From Bacteroidales bacterium (GTDB lineage: Bacteria; Bacteroidota; Bacteroidia; Bacteroidales; GCA-2748055), in the NCBI GenBank assembly GCA_021738565.1, contig JAIPBT010000034.1, positions 1-45,733 of the forward strand: a stretch of DNA of 45,733 bases, read 5' to 3'. Below are positions 1-8,433 of the stretch, piece after piece (within the stretch, counting starts at the first letter, position 1; the number at the start of each line of letters is the position of its first letter). Made by a program: the position numbers and the translations under genes. The notes below the pieces were generated by a model, which was not told where the DNA came from, did not search any database, and saw only the letters and a list, made by a program, of their open reading frames with translations.

Positions 1-77
1 GTGTTTTTCCATATTCTTTTATATCTTTAACTTGTGTTGAACATACCTTAAAGGTACGAAAATCATGTTTTTCGATG

Positions 78-108
78 CCCCTGAAAACGTAATGTTTTCA
101 GGGGTTTT
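78..108 (+). terminator. Intrinsic terminator of an upstream gene
   Basis: A perfect 11-bp inverted repeat, CCCCTGAAAAC (78-88) and GTTTTCAGGGG (94-104), with a 5-base loop is followed directly by TTTT. This is a textbook Rho-independent terminator for a gene lying to the left of the window. It ends 10 bases before the methyltransferase remnant, which suggests the remnant was joined here by a rearrangement. No gene is visible in 1-77. Confidence 0.75.
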
Positions 109-117
109 ATCAACAAT

Positions 118-726
118 TTGTTAATCTGTCAAAGTAGAAATAGTATAGCCAACTATATTGGACATTCGAATAATAGAGTATATTACAGAACAACTGGTGG
201 CCTTTATTGGAAGGTTTTTACTGATTATGCACCTAAATTTTTTCTCAATGGAGAAAAAGGACATTCCAGTAGAGAAACTTCATTTTCAGTTAATGGAACA
301 GGCACCAATATAAAAGTTGTGGGTTTATTGAGCAGTACAACATTTTGGTGGTGGTATACAATTACATCTAATTTGCGAGATATGAACCCAAGCGATATCC
401 TAGGGTTAAAATTTGGTAAAGAAATTATCGAAAAACGATCCTTGTTAGATATAAGTAAAAAATATATTAAAGATTTGGAAACAAACAGTGAAATGCTTCA
501 AAGAATTCAAAAAAATAAGGGAACAACAGCAACCCAATCATTTAAAATTTTATTTTCAAAACCAATTATTGATCAAATTGACCAGATATTAGCCGAACAT
601 TACAATTTCACCGAGGAGGAGTTGGATTTCATCATTAATTACGATATCAAGTACCGTATGGGGAAGGAGCTTGCCTTCGATGAATCTTCGGCAAGTGAAT
701 TGGAGAATGGTGAGGAGGAAGAATAA
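118..726 (+). pseudogene. 5'-truncated DNA methyltransferase (Eco57I/type IIG-like), C-terminal remnant
   Basis: The 202 residues look like the C-terminal target-recognition part of a large restriction-modification methyltransferase of the Eco57I/type IIG kind. The segment near residues 55-100 (SSTTFWWWYTITSNLRDMNPSDI) resembles a TaqI-like specificity domain, and the end (LDFIINYDIKYRMG followed by an acidic tail) is a typical terminus of this family. Full-length members exceed 900 residues. The SAM-binding and NPPY motifs are absent, because the frame is closed by stops upstream and begins with TTG only 10 bases after a terminator. It is therefore most likely a dead gene stump. A stand-alone specificity protein is less likely. 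The family call rests on motif memory, not a search. Confidence 0.6.
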
Positions 727-752
727 CAATTGTAACTGAAAAGGAAAATAAA

Positions 753-1346
753 ATGACAGCAGATGGCAAAATAGAAATAGTGGTGGCATCTTCGGTATAT
801 GGCTACGAAGATCAACTTAATCAAATCTGTGGATTGTTTGAACAGATGGGATACCAGCCCATAAGTTCGCATTACAAAACAATGCCTACCGACCCATCAA
901 AATCTAATATTGAAAATTGTCTTATTGCCGTTGAAAATTGTGATGCATTTTTTGGTGTAATTCGCCCTTTTTATGGTTCAGGTATTATTGGCGACACATC
1001 CATCACGCATGAGGAGATGAAAAAAGCTATTGAATTGAAAAAGCCAAGATGGTTTGTTGCACACAGAGATATAAGAGTTGCTAGAGAATTGTTCAAACAA
1101 TACCGCTATCGACCGGATAAAAGTCTCAATCCAGATTTTACTTACCAACCAACGAAGTTAATGGACGATATTCGGGTAATCGATATGTATAATGACACCA
1201 TTCTGAATGACATCGATCCCGCAGAACGTATAGGTCACTGGACAGATGAGTTTTACAATTTTAAAGATATTGAAAAAGTCATCCAAACCCAATTTAGTAA
1301 GATAGAAAGAATATCAGACATCATCCAAAAAATGAAAACCTTATGA
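753..1346 (+). CDS. DUF4062 domain protein
   Basis: A 197-residue protein starting IEIVVASSVYGYEDQ, a form of the DUF4062 opening in which a beta strand is followed by an SS[VT]xxx segment. Residues 1-100 read as an alternating alpha/beta fold related to TIR/nucleoside-deoxyribosyltransferase-like folds, with conserved-looking segments near ENCDAFFGVIRPFYGSG and THEEMKKAIELKKPRWFV. DUF4062 proteins occur often in defence islands next to ATPases. Its biochemical role is unknown. Its stop overlaps the start of the next gene (ATGA), so the two are probably translated together. An A-rich AAAGGAAAATAAA lies before the ATG. Confidence 0.75.
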   Translation: MTADGKIEIVVASSVYGYEDQLNQICGLFEQMGYQPISSHYKTMPTDPSKSNIENCLIAVENCDAFFGVIRPFYGSGIIGDTSITHEEMKKAIELKKPRWFVAHRDIRVARELFKQYRYRPDKSLNPDFTYQPTKLMDDIRVIDMYNDTILNDIDPAERIGHWTDEFYNFKDIEKVIQTQFSKIERISDIIQKMKTL

Positions 1347-2833
1347 AAACAGATGGTGCAGACTATATAAAAGACTTGTTGCAAAAAAAAGAATCTGCAA
1401 CACTTGAGTTTAAAGCTCGCTTTGATAAAATTGAGATCGGCAAAGTGATCTGCTCTTTTCTGAACAGAGATGGAGGTCAATTGGTGTTAGGCGCAGGAGA
1501 AAGCCAAAAAGTAACCGGAATTAAGGATGCTGAAAAAACAGCATCAGCAATTCAAAATTTCCTTATAGATGAAATTGTCCCGGAACCGGCTGTTTCGGTG
1601 GATGTTCAGACAGTTGGAAAGAAAAACCTTTTAGTAGTATCAGTTTGGAAGGGGACTAATCAGCCTTACATCTTTAAAGGCGGTGTTTATTATCGTACAG
1701 GAAGTTCGACTGTTCAGGCAGATTCTAAACAACTGGCCGCTTTGATTCATGTAGAAACAGATCGTAATCAACGTTGGGAAACCAAATCAGCCATTGAGGT
1801 GGAGGTAGAAGATATTGACCTGAATGAAGTATTGGAATGTATCAAAGAAGCCAATTTAGCTGGTAGAGACCAAAACTTGCCCGAAAATCCATTGCAGTTT
1901 ATGAGTAAATACGGACTCTACAAAAATGGAGACTTTACCAATGCCGCTGTTGTTTTGTTTGGTAAAAATCCAGTTAAATTTTTCCCTCAGATGCGAGTTA
2001 GGTTATCAGTGTTCAAAACAGATAAAACTGGAGAGAGACTATTGTACGACAAGATTTTTGATGGTAATCTATTTAAGTCCATCCAACAAATTACCGAATT
2101 TTTTGATTTAGCTTATGGTATTACCAGTTCATTCCGATCTGCTGATTGGCAACGTACTGATAAACTTAACTTTCCCAGATTAGCTATTCGAGAGGCAATA
2201 CTTAATGCTTTTATTCATCGGGATTACTCCTCATTTTCAAGTAAGATAGCGATTAATGTTTATCCGGATAAATTACAAATAAGCAGTTATGGTAGTTTGC
2301 CAAAAGGAATTAGCATTAAATCTTTATCGGAAGATCATTTGTCTGTTCCTGTTAATCCCACAATAGCTCATATTTTCTTTCTAAGAAATTGGATTGAATT
2401 AATTGGTATTGGTACTGTAAAAATGATAGCCCAATGTAAAGAACTTGGTTTTAAAGAACCTGTTTGGAATCAAAGAGATAATACTGTTAATGTTTTATTT
2501 CCTGATGTTAAAGTTCCATTTAATTATAGTGAGGGAATAAGTGAGGGAATAACTGAGGGATTAAATAATCTGATAGTTAAAGCAATTAATGAGGGAATAA
2601 GTGAGGGAATAACTGAGGGATTAAAGGATATTTACTTAAATGTTATCGAGGCTTTAATAAAGAAAGGTAGTTTAAATGTTACTCAACTTTCAAATGAATT
2701 AGGTAAATCTACTAAAACAGTTGAAAGATATGTTGCTTTTTTAAAGGAAATAGGAGCAATTGGATATGAAGGCTCGAAAAAGGCAGGTGGATACCAAGTT
2801 TCAGATCATCTTTTAAAAATGAATAAGGAATAA
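1343..2833 (+). CDS. Schlafen AlbA_2-domain, ATP-binding putative regulator (COG2865-like)
   Basis: A 496-residue protein. Residues about 12-130 match the Schlafen AlbA_2 domain (ESATLEFKARFDK, FLNRDGGQLVLGAGE, VYYRTGSST). Residues about 280-385 are the RecG-C-terminal/GHKL-like ATP-binding part (REAILNAFIHRDYS, LQISSYGSLPKGI, NWIELIGIGTVKM). Residues about 440-490 form a winged-helix HTH (VTQLSNELGKSTKTVERYVAFLKEIGAI). Family members are usually called transcriptional regulators and often sit inside restriction-modification or other defence loci. Between ATPase and HTH lies a low-complexity linker of repeated SEGI/TEGL units. The start overlaps the DUF4062 stop by 4 bases, which implies a two-protein unit. 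Confidence 0.8.
   Translation: MKTDGADYIKDLLQKKESATLEFKARFDKIEIGKVICSFLNRDGGQLVLGAGESQKVTGIKDAEKTASAIQNFLIDEIVPEPAVSVDVQTVGKKNLLVVSVWKGTNQPYIFKGGVYYRTGSSTVQADSKQLAALIHVETDRNQRWETKSAIEVEVEDIDLNEVLECIKEANLAGRDQNLPENPLQFMSKYGLYKNGDFTNAAVVLFGKNPVKFFPQMRVRLSVFKTDKTGERLLYDKIFDGNLFKSIQQITEFFDLAYGITSSFRSADWQRTDKLNFPRLAIREAILNAFIHRDYSSFSSKIAINVYPDKLQISSYGSLPKGISIKSLSEDHLSVPVNPTIAHIFFLRNWIELIGIGTVKMIAQCKELGFKEPVWNQRDNTVNVLFPDVKVPFNYSEGISEGITEGLNNLIVKAINEGISEGITEGLKDIYLNVIEALIKKGSLNVTQLSNELGKSTKTVERYVAFLKEIGAIGYEGSKKAGGYQVSDHLLKMNKE
2530..2625 (+). repeat. In-gene direct repeat, 36 bp, 60-bp period
   Basis: A 36-bp segment at 2530-2565 recurs without change at 2590-2625. Each copy encodes SEGISEGITEGL or NEGISEGITEGL. 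Within each copy the shorter word TGAGGGAATAA is itself duplicated. The spacing keeps the reading frame, so the array can lengthen or shorten the linker of the AlbA_2 protein by slippage. Confidence 0.85.
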
Positions 2834-2879
2834 AGCTTAACAATGACACTAACACAAGCTTGATGAATTAATAATTACA

Positions 2880-3229
2880 ATGAAATAATAAGAAAGAGGG
2901 TAACCATTGTAAGTATTAATGCTGATAATAAAACAGTTAGTGAAGAATATGTATAAAAAGGCAGGGAGTTAGGAGCAGAACTGTGGGGAGTTCTTAATGT
3001 ACTTGGACATAAACTTGTACATGGTGTCCAAGTTAAGGATAAAACAAAGATTGTTCCTGGCGAACTAGGACATATCGCTAATAATCATTTGCCGGATATT
3101 ACCGGAAAAGATAAGGATAGAGATTCTAATGATCTGATAAATAGAGATATTAATCATGATTGTATTACCGTATATTACCGGACTATTAACAATAATGGCA
3201 AAACAAGTCATTCTTGTAATTATGATTGA
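2880..3229 (+). pseudogene. Decayed ORF of unknown family
   Basis: One frame reads RKRVTIVSINADNKTVSEEYV, meets a TAA at 2954-2956, then continues KGRELGAELWGVLNVLGHKL and stays open to TGA at 3227-3229 with normal-looking composition. No start codon exists in this frame, but an ATG at 2880 lies one frame off. The picture is a gene of about 110 codons broken by a nonsense change and a start-region frameshift. I do not recognise the family. It sits directly upstream of the DprA-like gene and may once have been its partner. Confidence 0.4.
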
Positions 3230-3250
3230 ATTGCTGAACACAATAGGCAA

Positions 3251-3724
3251 ATGTTAATAATGGAAATTGTAGATCATATCGGTAACCTGGAAATCTTGAA
3301 GCTGCAAAAGACAGCTTTCCTGTGCAGCAGGGAAATACCCGCAAACATCGTACTAAAGTGCTATGACTGGGCAATAGCACAAAGAGAACAAGGTAATTGC
3401 ATAATTGGTGGCTTCCACAGTAAGATAGAAAAGGATGTACTTCATTATTTGCTTAAGGGAAAACAACCCATTATTATTGCCATGGCAAGAGGATTAAAAC
3501 AACGTATTGAACCAGAATTCAAACACGAAATAGAAAAAGGAAGGCTATTGATTATTTCACCATTTGAAAAGGAAGTAAAAAGAATAACTGAAAAGACAGC
3601 AATGCTAAGAAACCGTCTAATGATTGACTTAGCTGAGAATCTTGCAATTGGGTTTATAAGTAAGGGCGGTACCCTGGAGAAATTAATGAAACAAACGAGA
3701 AAAGAAACAATAAAAATCGGATAG
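3251..3724 (+). CDS. Stand-alone DprA-like (SMF/LOG Rossmann fold) protein
   Basis: A 157-residue protein holding only the Rossmann core of the DprA/SMF family: CIIGGFHSKIEKDVLHYLLK near residues 50-70, then PIIIAMARGL, GRLLIISPF, RNRLMIDLAENLAIGF and SKGGTLEKLM. Canonical DprA proteins (300-400 residues) load RecA on single-stranded DNA during transformation and add N-terminal SAM-like and C-terminal winged-helix domains, all missing here. Short versions of this fold occur in accessory and defence regions, where they may bind nucleotides or nucleic acid. ATG 3251 is used, and a second ATG lies at 3260. The role is inferred from the fold only. Confidence 0.7.
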   Translation: MLIMEIVDHIGNLEILKLQKTAFLCSREIPANIVLKCYDWAIAQREQGNCIIGGFHSKIEKDVLHYLLKGKQPIIIAMARGLKQRIEPEFKHEIEKGRLLIISPFEKEVKRITEKTAMLRNRLMIDLAENLAIGFISKGGTLEKLMKQTRKETIKIG

Positions 3725-4045
3725 CCCCTTTTTGCAAGCAAATTGCCAAAGTCCCACAAGACAACGTGTAAACCACAGCTATGTCAAAGAGCTTGCAATG
3801 CAAATGCACTGACTTAAAAATATGCAGCAAAAAATGGTATAAAGAATAGCAAATGTATAACGGCCAGCTTGTAACAGCGTGTATGGTGCATTTGGCAGAT
3901 AGTACTTATTTCAAGGGCAGTGTATTGATAAGCTTTGTAGTGGTTTGACAGTTACGTGCTTCGAATTACCAAATGACACCATTCACGCAAACCGTTGGCA
4001 TTCATACTGAAGAAAGCAGACTGCAAATAAGAAAATTGATTAAAA
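3725..4045. repeat. Gene-free interval with long imperfect inverted repeat
   Basis: No gene is visible in these 321 bases. The right part contains an imperfect dyad of about 140 bases. The inner arms are 3877-3897 (GCGTGTATGGTGCATTTGGC) and 3967-3988, whose complement reads GCGTGAATGGTGTCATTTGG. The outer arms are AACGG at 3859-3863 and CCGTT at 3992-3996. About 70 bases separate the inner arms. The shape recalls the folded recombination sites or palindromic elements that separate gene cassettes, but strict integron core sites are not present. Confidence 0.55.
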
Positions 4046-5077
4046 ATGGATAGAAAAACATATTTGGATAAAATAATAACTGAATTTGAGAATTGGTGGG
4101 TAAATGACCAACATAGTTCAAATATGGATTTCTACAAAAATACGATTACGTTTTCTTACCTGACTTCTTTGTCTGACAATGATTTTATGAATTTCTTTTA
4201 CACGTTTGTAAGTGAAGGAGGACGTGTTCAATCAGGGGGTGACCGAAAGAAAAACCAATTCCGTGCTACTGTATTGAACGACATTGAAAATTTCAGGCAA
4301 TATGTTGTTAAACCATTTCAAGAAAAATTTTCACTTAAAGATTGGTTCTTACAAGTTGATAAATATACTGGATTTGGTGTTGGTATCGCTACTATATTTC
4401 TTAATAGGGTTGATTACGAAAAATACCCGATTATGAATAATAAAACCTTAAAGGCACTAAAAAAGCTTGGATACAAAATATCTTCTTCAAAGAACTGGAC
4501 TAATTACGAATTAGTAAAAAAATATCAAGATAATTTGATTACTGACTTTCCAATTCTTAAAAACTATTACAAAGCGGATGCATTAAATCATTTTCTTGTG
4601 GATGTGTATCTAGGACAGGAATTAATATTGGATTATCTCCAGATTGAAACATTTGAGAATGGATTGGAGCAAAATGAGATTGAGCAAAAAATTGAGGCAG
4701 ATTCAGAGAATTTAGACAAACAGGATTTATACGACAAAATACTTGATTGCCAGAATGATAATTCCGAGAAAGTCCTAATAAAAGGAAAGATTTATAAAAG
4801 GTATAACTATTTAATGGTTCAGATTAAGAAATATCGAGATTACAAATGCCAATTCTGTCCGACTCGGATTAAGAAAGCTAATGGTAATTATTATATTGAA
4901 GCTTGCCATATCAAAGCAAAATCAGAAGGTGGACAAGACAGCTTGGATAATATCTTGATTCTATGTCCGAATTGTCATAAACTTTTTGACTACGGATACA
5001 GAGAAAGAGAGAAACATACAAAAGATAAATATTCGGTTTTCTTGAATGGGAAAAAATATGAAACAGGATTAAAATAA
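4046..5077 (+). CDS. HNH endonuclease
   Basis: A 343-residue protein. The C-terminal part is a clear zinc-finger HNH nuclease: C268 and C271 (CQFC), H288 (EACHIKAKSEGG), N302 (DNILILC), C307, C310 and H311 (CPNCH). The N-terminal 200 residues form a helical domain of unknown role, probably for substrate or target recognition, and residues 205-235 are charged and may be a linker. HNH proteins of this build are commonly restriction endonucleases, including modification-dependent ones. The position beside a methyltransferase remnant and other defence-type genes fits that role. The gene is AT-rich compared with the metabolic genes to its right. Confidence 0.8.
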   Translation: MDRKTYLDKIITEFENWWVNDQHSSNMDFYKNTITFSYLTSLSDNDFMNFFYTFVSEGGRVQSGGDRKKNQFRATVLNDIENFRQYVVKPFQEKFSLKDWFLQVDKYTGFGVGIATIFLNRVDYEKYPIMNNKTLKALKKLGYKISSSKNWTNYELVKKYQDNLITDFPILKNYYKADALNHFLVDVYLGQELILDYLQIETFENGLEQNEIEQKIEADSENLDKQDLYDKILDCQNDNSEKVLIKGKIYKRYNYLMVQIKKYRDYKCQFCPTRIKKANGNYYIEACHIKAKSEGGQDSLDNILILCPNCHKLFDYGYREREKHTKDKYSVFLNGKKYETGLK

Positions 5078-5104
5078 AGAACGAAATGCAAATCGAATAG
5101 ATGG

Positions 5105-5127
5105 CCGGTGAGCTAAAAGCCCACCGG
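5105..5127. terminator. Hairpin between convergent genes
   Basis: CCGGTGAGCT (5105-5114) and AGCCCACCGG (5118-5127) pair with one mismatch around a 3-base loop. It lies between the HNH gene (plus) and the oxidoreductase (minus) and could stop transcription from either side. There is no long T tract, so it is a weak call. Confidence 0.4.
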
Positions 5128-5184
5128 AGCACTTCTCACAGTTCTCCGCCGTAATCAAATGTAGACAGCCCCGAAGTGGCACCC

Positions 5185-6648
5185 CTACGGCATCGTTGGC
5201 AATTTCCAGGGATCCCGGTAGGTGTGGCTGATCATTTCCTGTGCAAAAGCCTTTGCATTTACAGGATCGGTCCAGGTCTTTGCAAAAGTAGGATGCCCGT
5301 CTTCTATCCGGAAACCATCTTTCACAATGGCACTTATGGTTTCAGAATCATTAATGTTGGTGAATTCCATGTTTTCACCATCCCATTCAAGCTCCTTGTG
5401 AAGATTCTGCAATCTTACAGCAAGCACGCCCATCACAACGATCTCATTGAAAGGACCTGCTTCGCCGAAATAAGATACCGGATCAACCCTGTTCCCGGGA
5501 CTTTCCTTACAGGCCCTTACCCAGTCCATTTCATGACTTGTATCAACCCTTCTCCTGAATTTCGGAGCATCAGGTACCCGTCCGGAAAGCAACATCGGGT
5601 TCCTGCCCGCTGAGTCGCAGACCAAAATATCCTTTGTGCCATGGAATATCAATCCGTTTGTCAGGTTTTTCCCTGCAGGCCATCCTTCCGGCATCATGGG
5701 TTTAAGTCCGCCGTCATACCAGGTGAGTTTTACTTCAGGCAGGTTCATCTTCATCCCCTTGGGCTTTTTCCTTTCGGGGAAAGTGAACTGAGTGATCTGA
5801 GATACAGGTGCACATTCGCTTAACAACATAGAAGAGCTGCCCTGGGTTTTAACCGGGTGCCCAAGTTTCAAACCAAGAAAAGCAGGATGCATTATATGGC
5901 ATGCCATATCACCCAACGCACCGGTTCCGAAATCCCACCATCCCCTCCAGTTCCAGGGAGTGTATAGTTCATGATAAGGGCGCATTGGCGCCGGTCCGAC
6001 AAACAGGTCCCAGTCCAGCGTCTCCGGCACCCACATTCCCGGTTCGGGACGACTCAGTCCCTGTGGCCAGATGGGGCGGTCTGAAAGCGAATCAACTTTC
6101 GTTACATCGCCAATTTCTCCATTATAGAGCCACTCAATAACAAGGTTTGTGTCGTTACCAGAAGCCCCCTCATTTCCCATTTGCGTGGCCACCCTGTATT
6201 TTTCTGCGAGCTTTGTCATCAGTCTCGATTCGTAAACAGTATGGGTCAGGGGTTTTTGGAGATACACATGCTTGCCCAGTGTCATTGCATGTCCTGCCGT
6301 TATTGCATGCGTATGATCAGCAGTTGCAATGACCACTGCATCAAAAGAATTCTTCATCTCGTCAAACATCCTTCTCCAGTCCTTGAATTTTTTTGCTTTC
6401 GGCCAGTGATCAAATACCCTTTTGCTGTATTTCCAGTCAACATCACAAAGCGCAACAATGTTCTCCGACTGCATATTTTTCAGATTTGCAAAGCCCTTGC
6501 CTCCTATGCCGATCCCGGCAATATTGAGTTTATCACTTGGCGCCCTGTGACCCAGTCCTGCGATAACATTACTGGGTAAAATGGTAAAACCTGCCGTAGC
6601 AGTGGCTGCAGCGCCAATAAAATTTCTGCGGGAAATTTCTTTTTTCAT
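5185..6648 (-). CDS. Gfo/Idh/MocA family oxidoreductase with Tat signal
   Basis: A 487-residue NAD(P)-dependent oxidoreductase of the Gfo/Idh/MocA family, which typically oxidises or isomerises sugars and polyols. The N-terminus has a twin-arginine signal (SRRNFIGAAATATAGF, residues 6-21), so the enzyme is probably exported folded with its cofactor. The Rossmann nucleotide loop GIGIGGKG is at about 45-52, and the family's active-site KP pair is at about 132-133 (YLQKPLTHT). The C-terminal part matches the longer form common in sugar-degrading Bacteroidota and Planctomycetota. It is a single minus-strand gene with no sugar operon beside it, so the substrate cannot be named. Confidence 0.85.
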   Translation of the reverse strand: MKKEISRRNFIGAAATATAGFTILPSNVIAGLGHRAPSDKLNIAGIGIGGKGFANLKNMQSENIVALCDVDWKYSKRVFDHWPKAKKFKDWRRMFDEMKNSFDAVVIATADHTHAITAGHAMTLGKHVYLQKPLTHTVYESRLMTKLAEKYRVATQMGNEGASGNDTNLVIEWLYNGEIGDVTKVDSLSDRPIWPQGLSRPEPGMWVPETLDWDLFVGPAPMRPYHELYTPWNWRGWWDFGTGALGDMACHIMHPAFLGLKLGHPVKTQGSSSMLLSECAPVSQITQFTFPERKKPKGMKMNLPEVKLTWYDGGLKPMMPEGWPAGKNLTNGLIFHGTKDILVCDSAGRNPMLLSGRVPDAPKFRRRVDTSHEMDWVRACKESPGNRVDPVSYFGEAGPFNEIVVMGVLAVRLQNLHKELEWDGENMEFTNINDSETISAIVKDGFRIEDGHPTFAKTWTDPVNAKAFAQEMISHTYRDPWKLPTMP

Positions 6649-6776
6649 GTTGGTATGGTTTGGTAGTTATTTAATTGATCTCAAAATATAAGAAATTAAT
6701 AGCTAATCCCATAAATAATGGATGTCAATTGTTCTTTTGCGACATTGAGCGTAACCTGGCCTTTGGCCCCTGGCCC

Positions 6777-8237
6777 TCAATACCTCAACCATGTAAATAG
6801 CAGGATCACAAGTATCGCCAATATATTTAATGACAAGCCTGTCCGCACCATGGTCCTGATCTCGATGCGGTGGGATCCGAATACAATGGCATTCGGAGGG
6901 GTTGCGGTAGGCAGCATAAATGCCATGGAAGATGCCAGTGTTGCAGGAAACATCAGCATCACAGGATCGACATTACTGCTGATGGCCAGTGCAGCAAATA
7001 CCGGAAGCAGCATCTGGATCGAGGCAACATTGGATGTAAGCTCTGTTAAAAAAATCATCAGGGTCAGTATGGCCAGCAAAACAACATACGGACCTGCATT
7101 TCCTGTCCAGCTGAGCTGCTCACCCATCCAGACGGCGAGTCCGGACGACTGAAATCCTGAGGCCAATGCAAAACCTCCTCCAAATAACAATACAATGTCC
7201 CAGGGAAGCCTGTGAGCAGTTTGCCAGTCCATTAACCGTGTACCGTCCTTTTTTCCTGAAGGAATGATAAAAAGTAAAATACCGATAAAAATGGCTGCAG
7301 TAGCATCGTTGATGTAAGAAGCATAATTGAATATGACCCCCCAACCGGGGATTACAAACCTGTCAAATGCTATTCCCGTCCTGAAAGTCCAAAGCATCGC
7401 CAGCAATATAAAAAGTACCAGTACTGCCTTCTCTTCATAAGATGCTTTTCCCAGGGAACGGTATTTATTCTTGAAATAATCTTCTTCAAGTCCGGTGAAT
7501 TTCTGTTTGGGTACAAACCGAAGATAGATCAGCCCAAATACCAGGCCGAACATTACCAGCGATATGGGTGCGGCAAATACCATCCATTCTGTGAATGAGA
7601 TCACCTCAATTTCAGGGAAAAGTGCCTGTAATTGCTGCGGATAAACCAGGTTGGTAGGACTTCCCACCAGTGTTGTGATCCCTCCTACAGAGGCACTGTA
7701 AGCGATTGCAAGCAAAACTCCCGTGGCATATTTGCCGGCTGCATTTTCCGGAATGTTATATTCAAGCTGACCAATAATAGAGAGAATGATGGGCAGCATC
7801 ATCATCGTGGATGCTGTATTGGAGATCCACATAGAAAGAAATGCTGTTGCCAGCATGAAACCAAACAGGATCCTTCCGGGGCCCAATCCTACCCAGGTCA
7901 TGATCTTCAGGGCAATGCGCTTATGGAGGTTCCATTTTTCCATGGCCAGGGCAACCATGAATCCACCCACATATACAAAGATGATGTGGTTCATATAGGA
8001 GGTTGCGATCTCTTTTCCCGGGACAATCCCCAGCAGGGGAAAAAGCACAAGTGGCAAAAGTGCCGTAACAGATAAAGGTATCGCTTCACTGATCCACCAT
8101 GATGCCATCAGCATGGCAACGGCAAGTGTAGGTGATACCATAGGCCGGTCCGGATCAAGATCGGTAAAAAGAAAGAAATAGAGAAAAAGGACAATCCCTG
8201 TTACCAATCCGATTGATTTTCTATCCAACCTAACCAT
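6777..8237 (-). CDS. SLC13/DASS family sodium-coupled anion transporter
   Basis: A 486-residue membrane protein with about 11-12 hydrophobic segments. It carries both sodium/substrate-site signatures of the DASS family: SNTAST at residues 139-144 and TSNVAS at 401-406, the latter followed by PTATPPNA near 444-451. Known members move dicarboxylates, citrate or sulfate into the cell with sodium. The PTATPPNA loop is more typical of carboxylate than sulfate carriers, so C4-dicarboxylate or citrate is the likelier cargo. That is inference. Confidence 0.9.
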   Translation of the reverse strand: MVRLDRKSIGLVTGIVLFLYFFLFTDLDPDRPMVSPTLAVAMLMASWWISEAIPLSVTALLPLVLFPLLGIVPGKEIATSYMNHIIFVYVGGFMVALAMEKWNLHKRIALKIMTWVGLGPGRILFGFMLATAFLSMWISNTASTMMMLPIILSIIGQLEYNIPENAAGKYATGVLLAIAYSASVGGITTLVGSPTNLVYPQQLQALFPEIEVISFTEWMVFAAPISLVMFGLVFGLIYLRFVPKQKFTGLEEDYFKNKYRSLGKASYEEKAVLVLFILLAMLWTFRTGIAFDRFVIPGWGVIFNYASYINDATAAIFIGILLFIIPSGKKDGTRLMDWQTAHRLPWDIVLLFGGGFALASGFQSSGLAVWMGEQLSWTGNAGPYVVLLAILTLMIFLTELTSNVASIQMLLPVFAALAISSNVDPVMLMFPATLASSMAFMLPTATPPNAIVFGSHRIEIRTMVRTGLSLNILAILVILLFTWLRY

Positions 8238-8289
8238 TTAATCTAATAAAGTTTTAAATAAAGCTCTCCATATTAGTCACTGAAAGATA

Positions 8290-8427
8290 CTAATAATTCA
8301 ACGCGGGAACCTCAATCTCAATTGAATATTCAATCGGATCATATGAAAAATAACGGGAAGGAAAATCCTTGCTGAAGTTCACTTCCGGTGTCCATAAAAA
8401 TACACCGAATTTGTTTGGGGCCTCCAT
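8290..8427 (-). CDS. Small ORF (45 codons) directly downstream of mnmH
   Basis: ATG at 8427-8425 lies 6 bases after the mnmH stop. The frame reads MEAPNKFGVFLWTPE and ends IEIEVPALNY before TAG at 8292-8290. Composition is protein-like (acidic, aromatic), with no signal peptide or membrane segment. It may be a real small protein translated by coupling with mnmH, or the tail of a lost gene. No family is recognised. Confidence 0.35.
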   Translation of the reverse strand: MEAPNKFGVFLWTPEVNFSKDFPSRYFSYDPIEYSIEIEVPALNY

Positions 8428-8433
8428 ATATGG

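Noticed and set aside
2530-2625. SEGI/TEGL repeat as an unusual feature of the AlbA_2 protein
   Set aside because: Such low-complexity linkers are common in this family, so it is listed as a repeat but not as a finding.
3859-3999. Integron attC site
   Set aside because: The arms are imperfect and the core does not match GTTRRRY/RYYYAAC; no integron integrase is in the window. Kept only as an unexplained dyad.
5176-6579. Plus-strand frames opposite the Gfo/Idh oxidoreductase
   Set aside because: They have no domain signatures and lie wholly opposite a well-supported gene.
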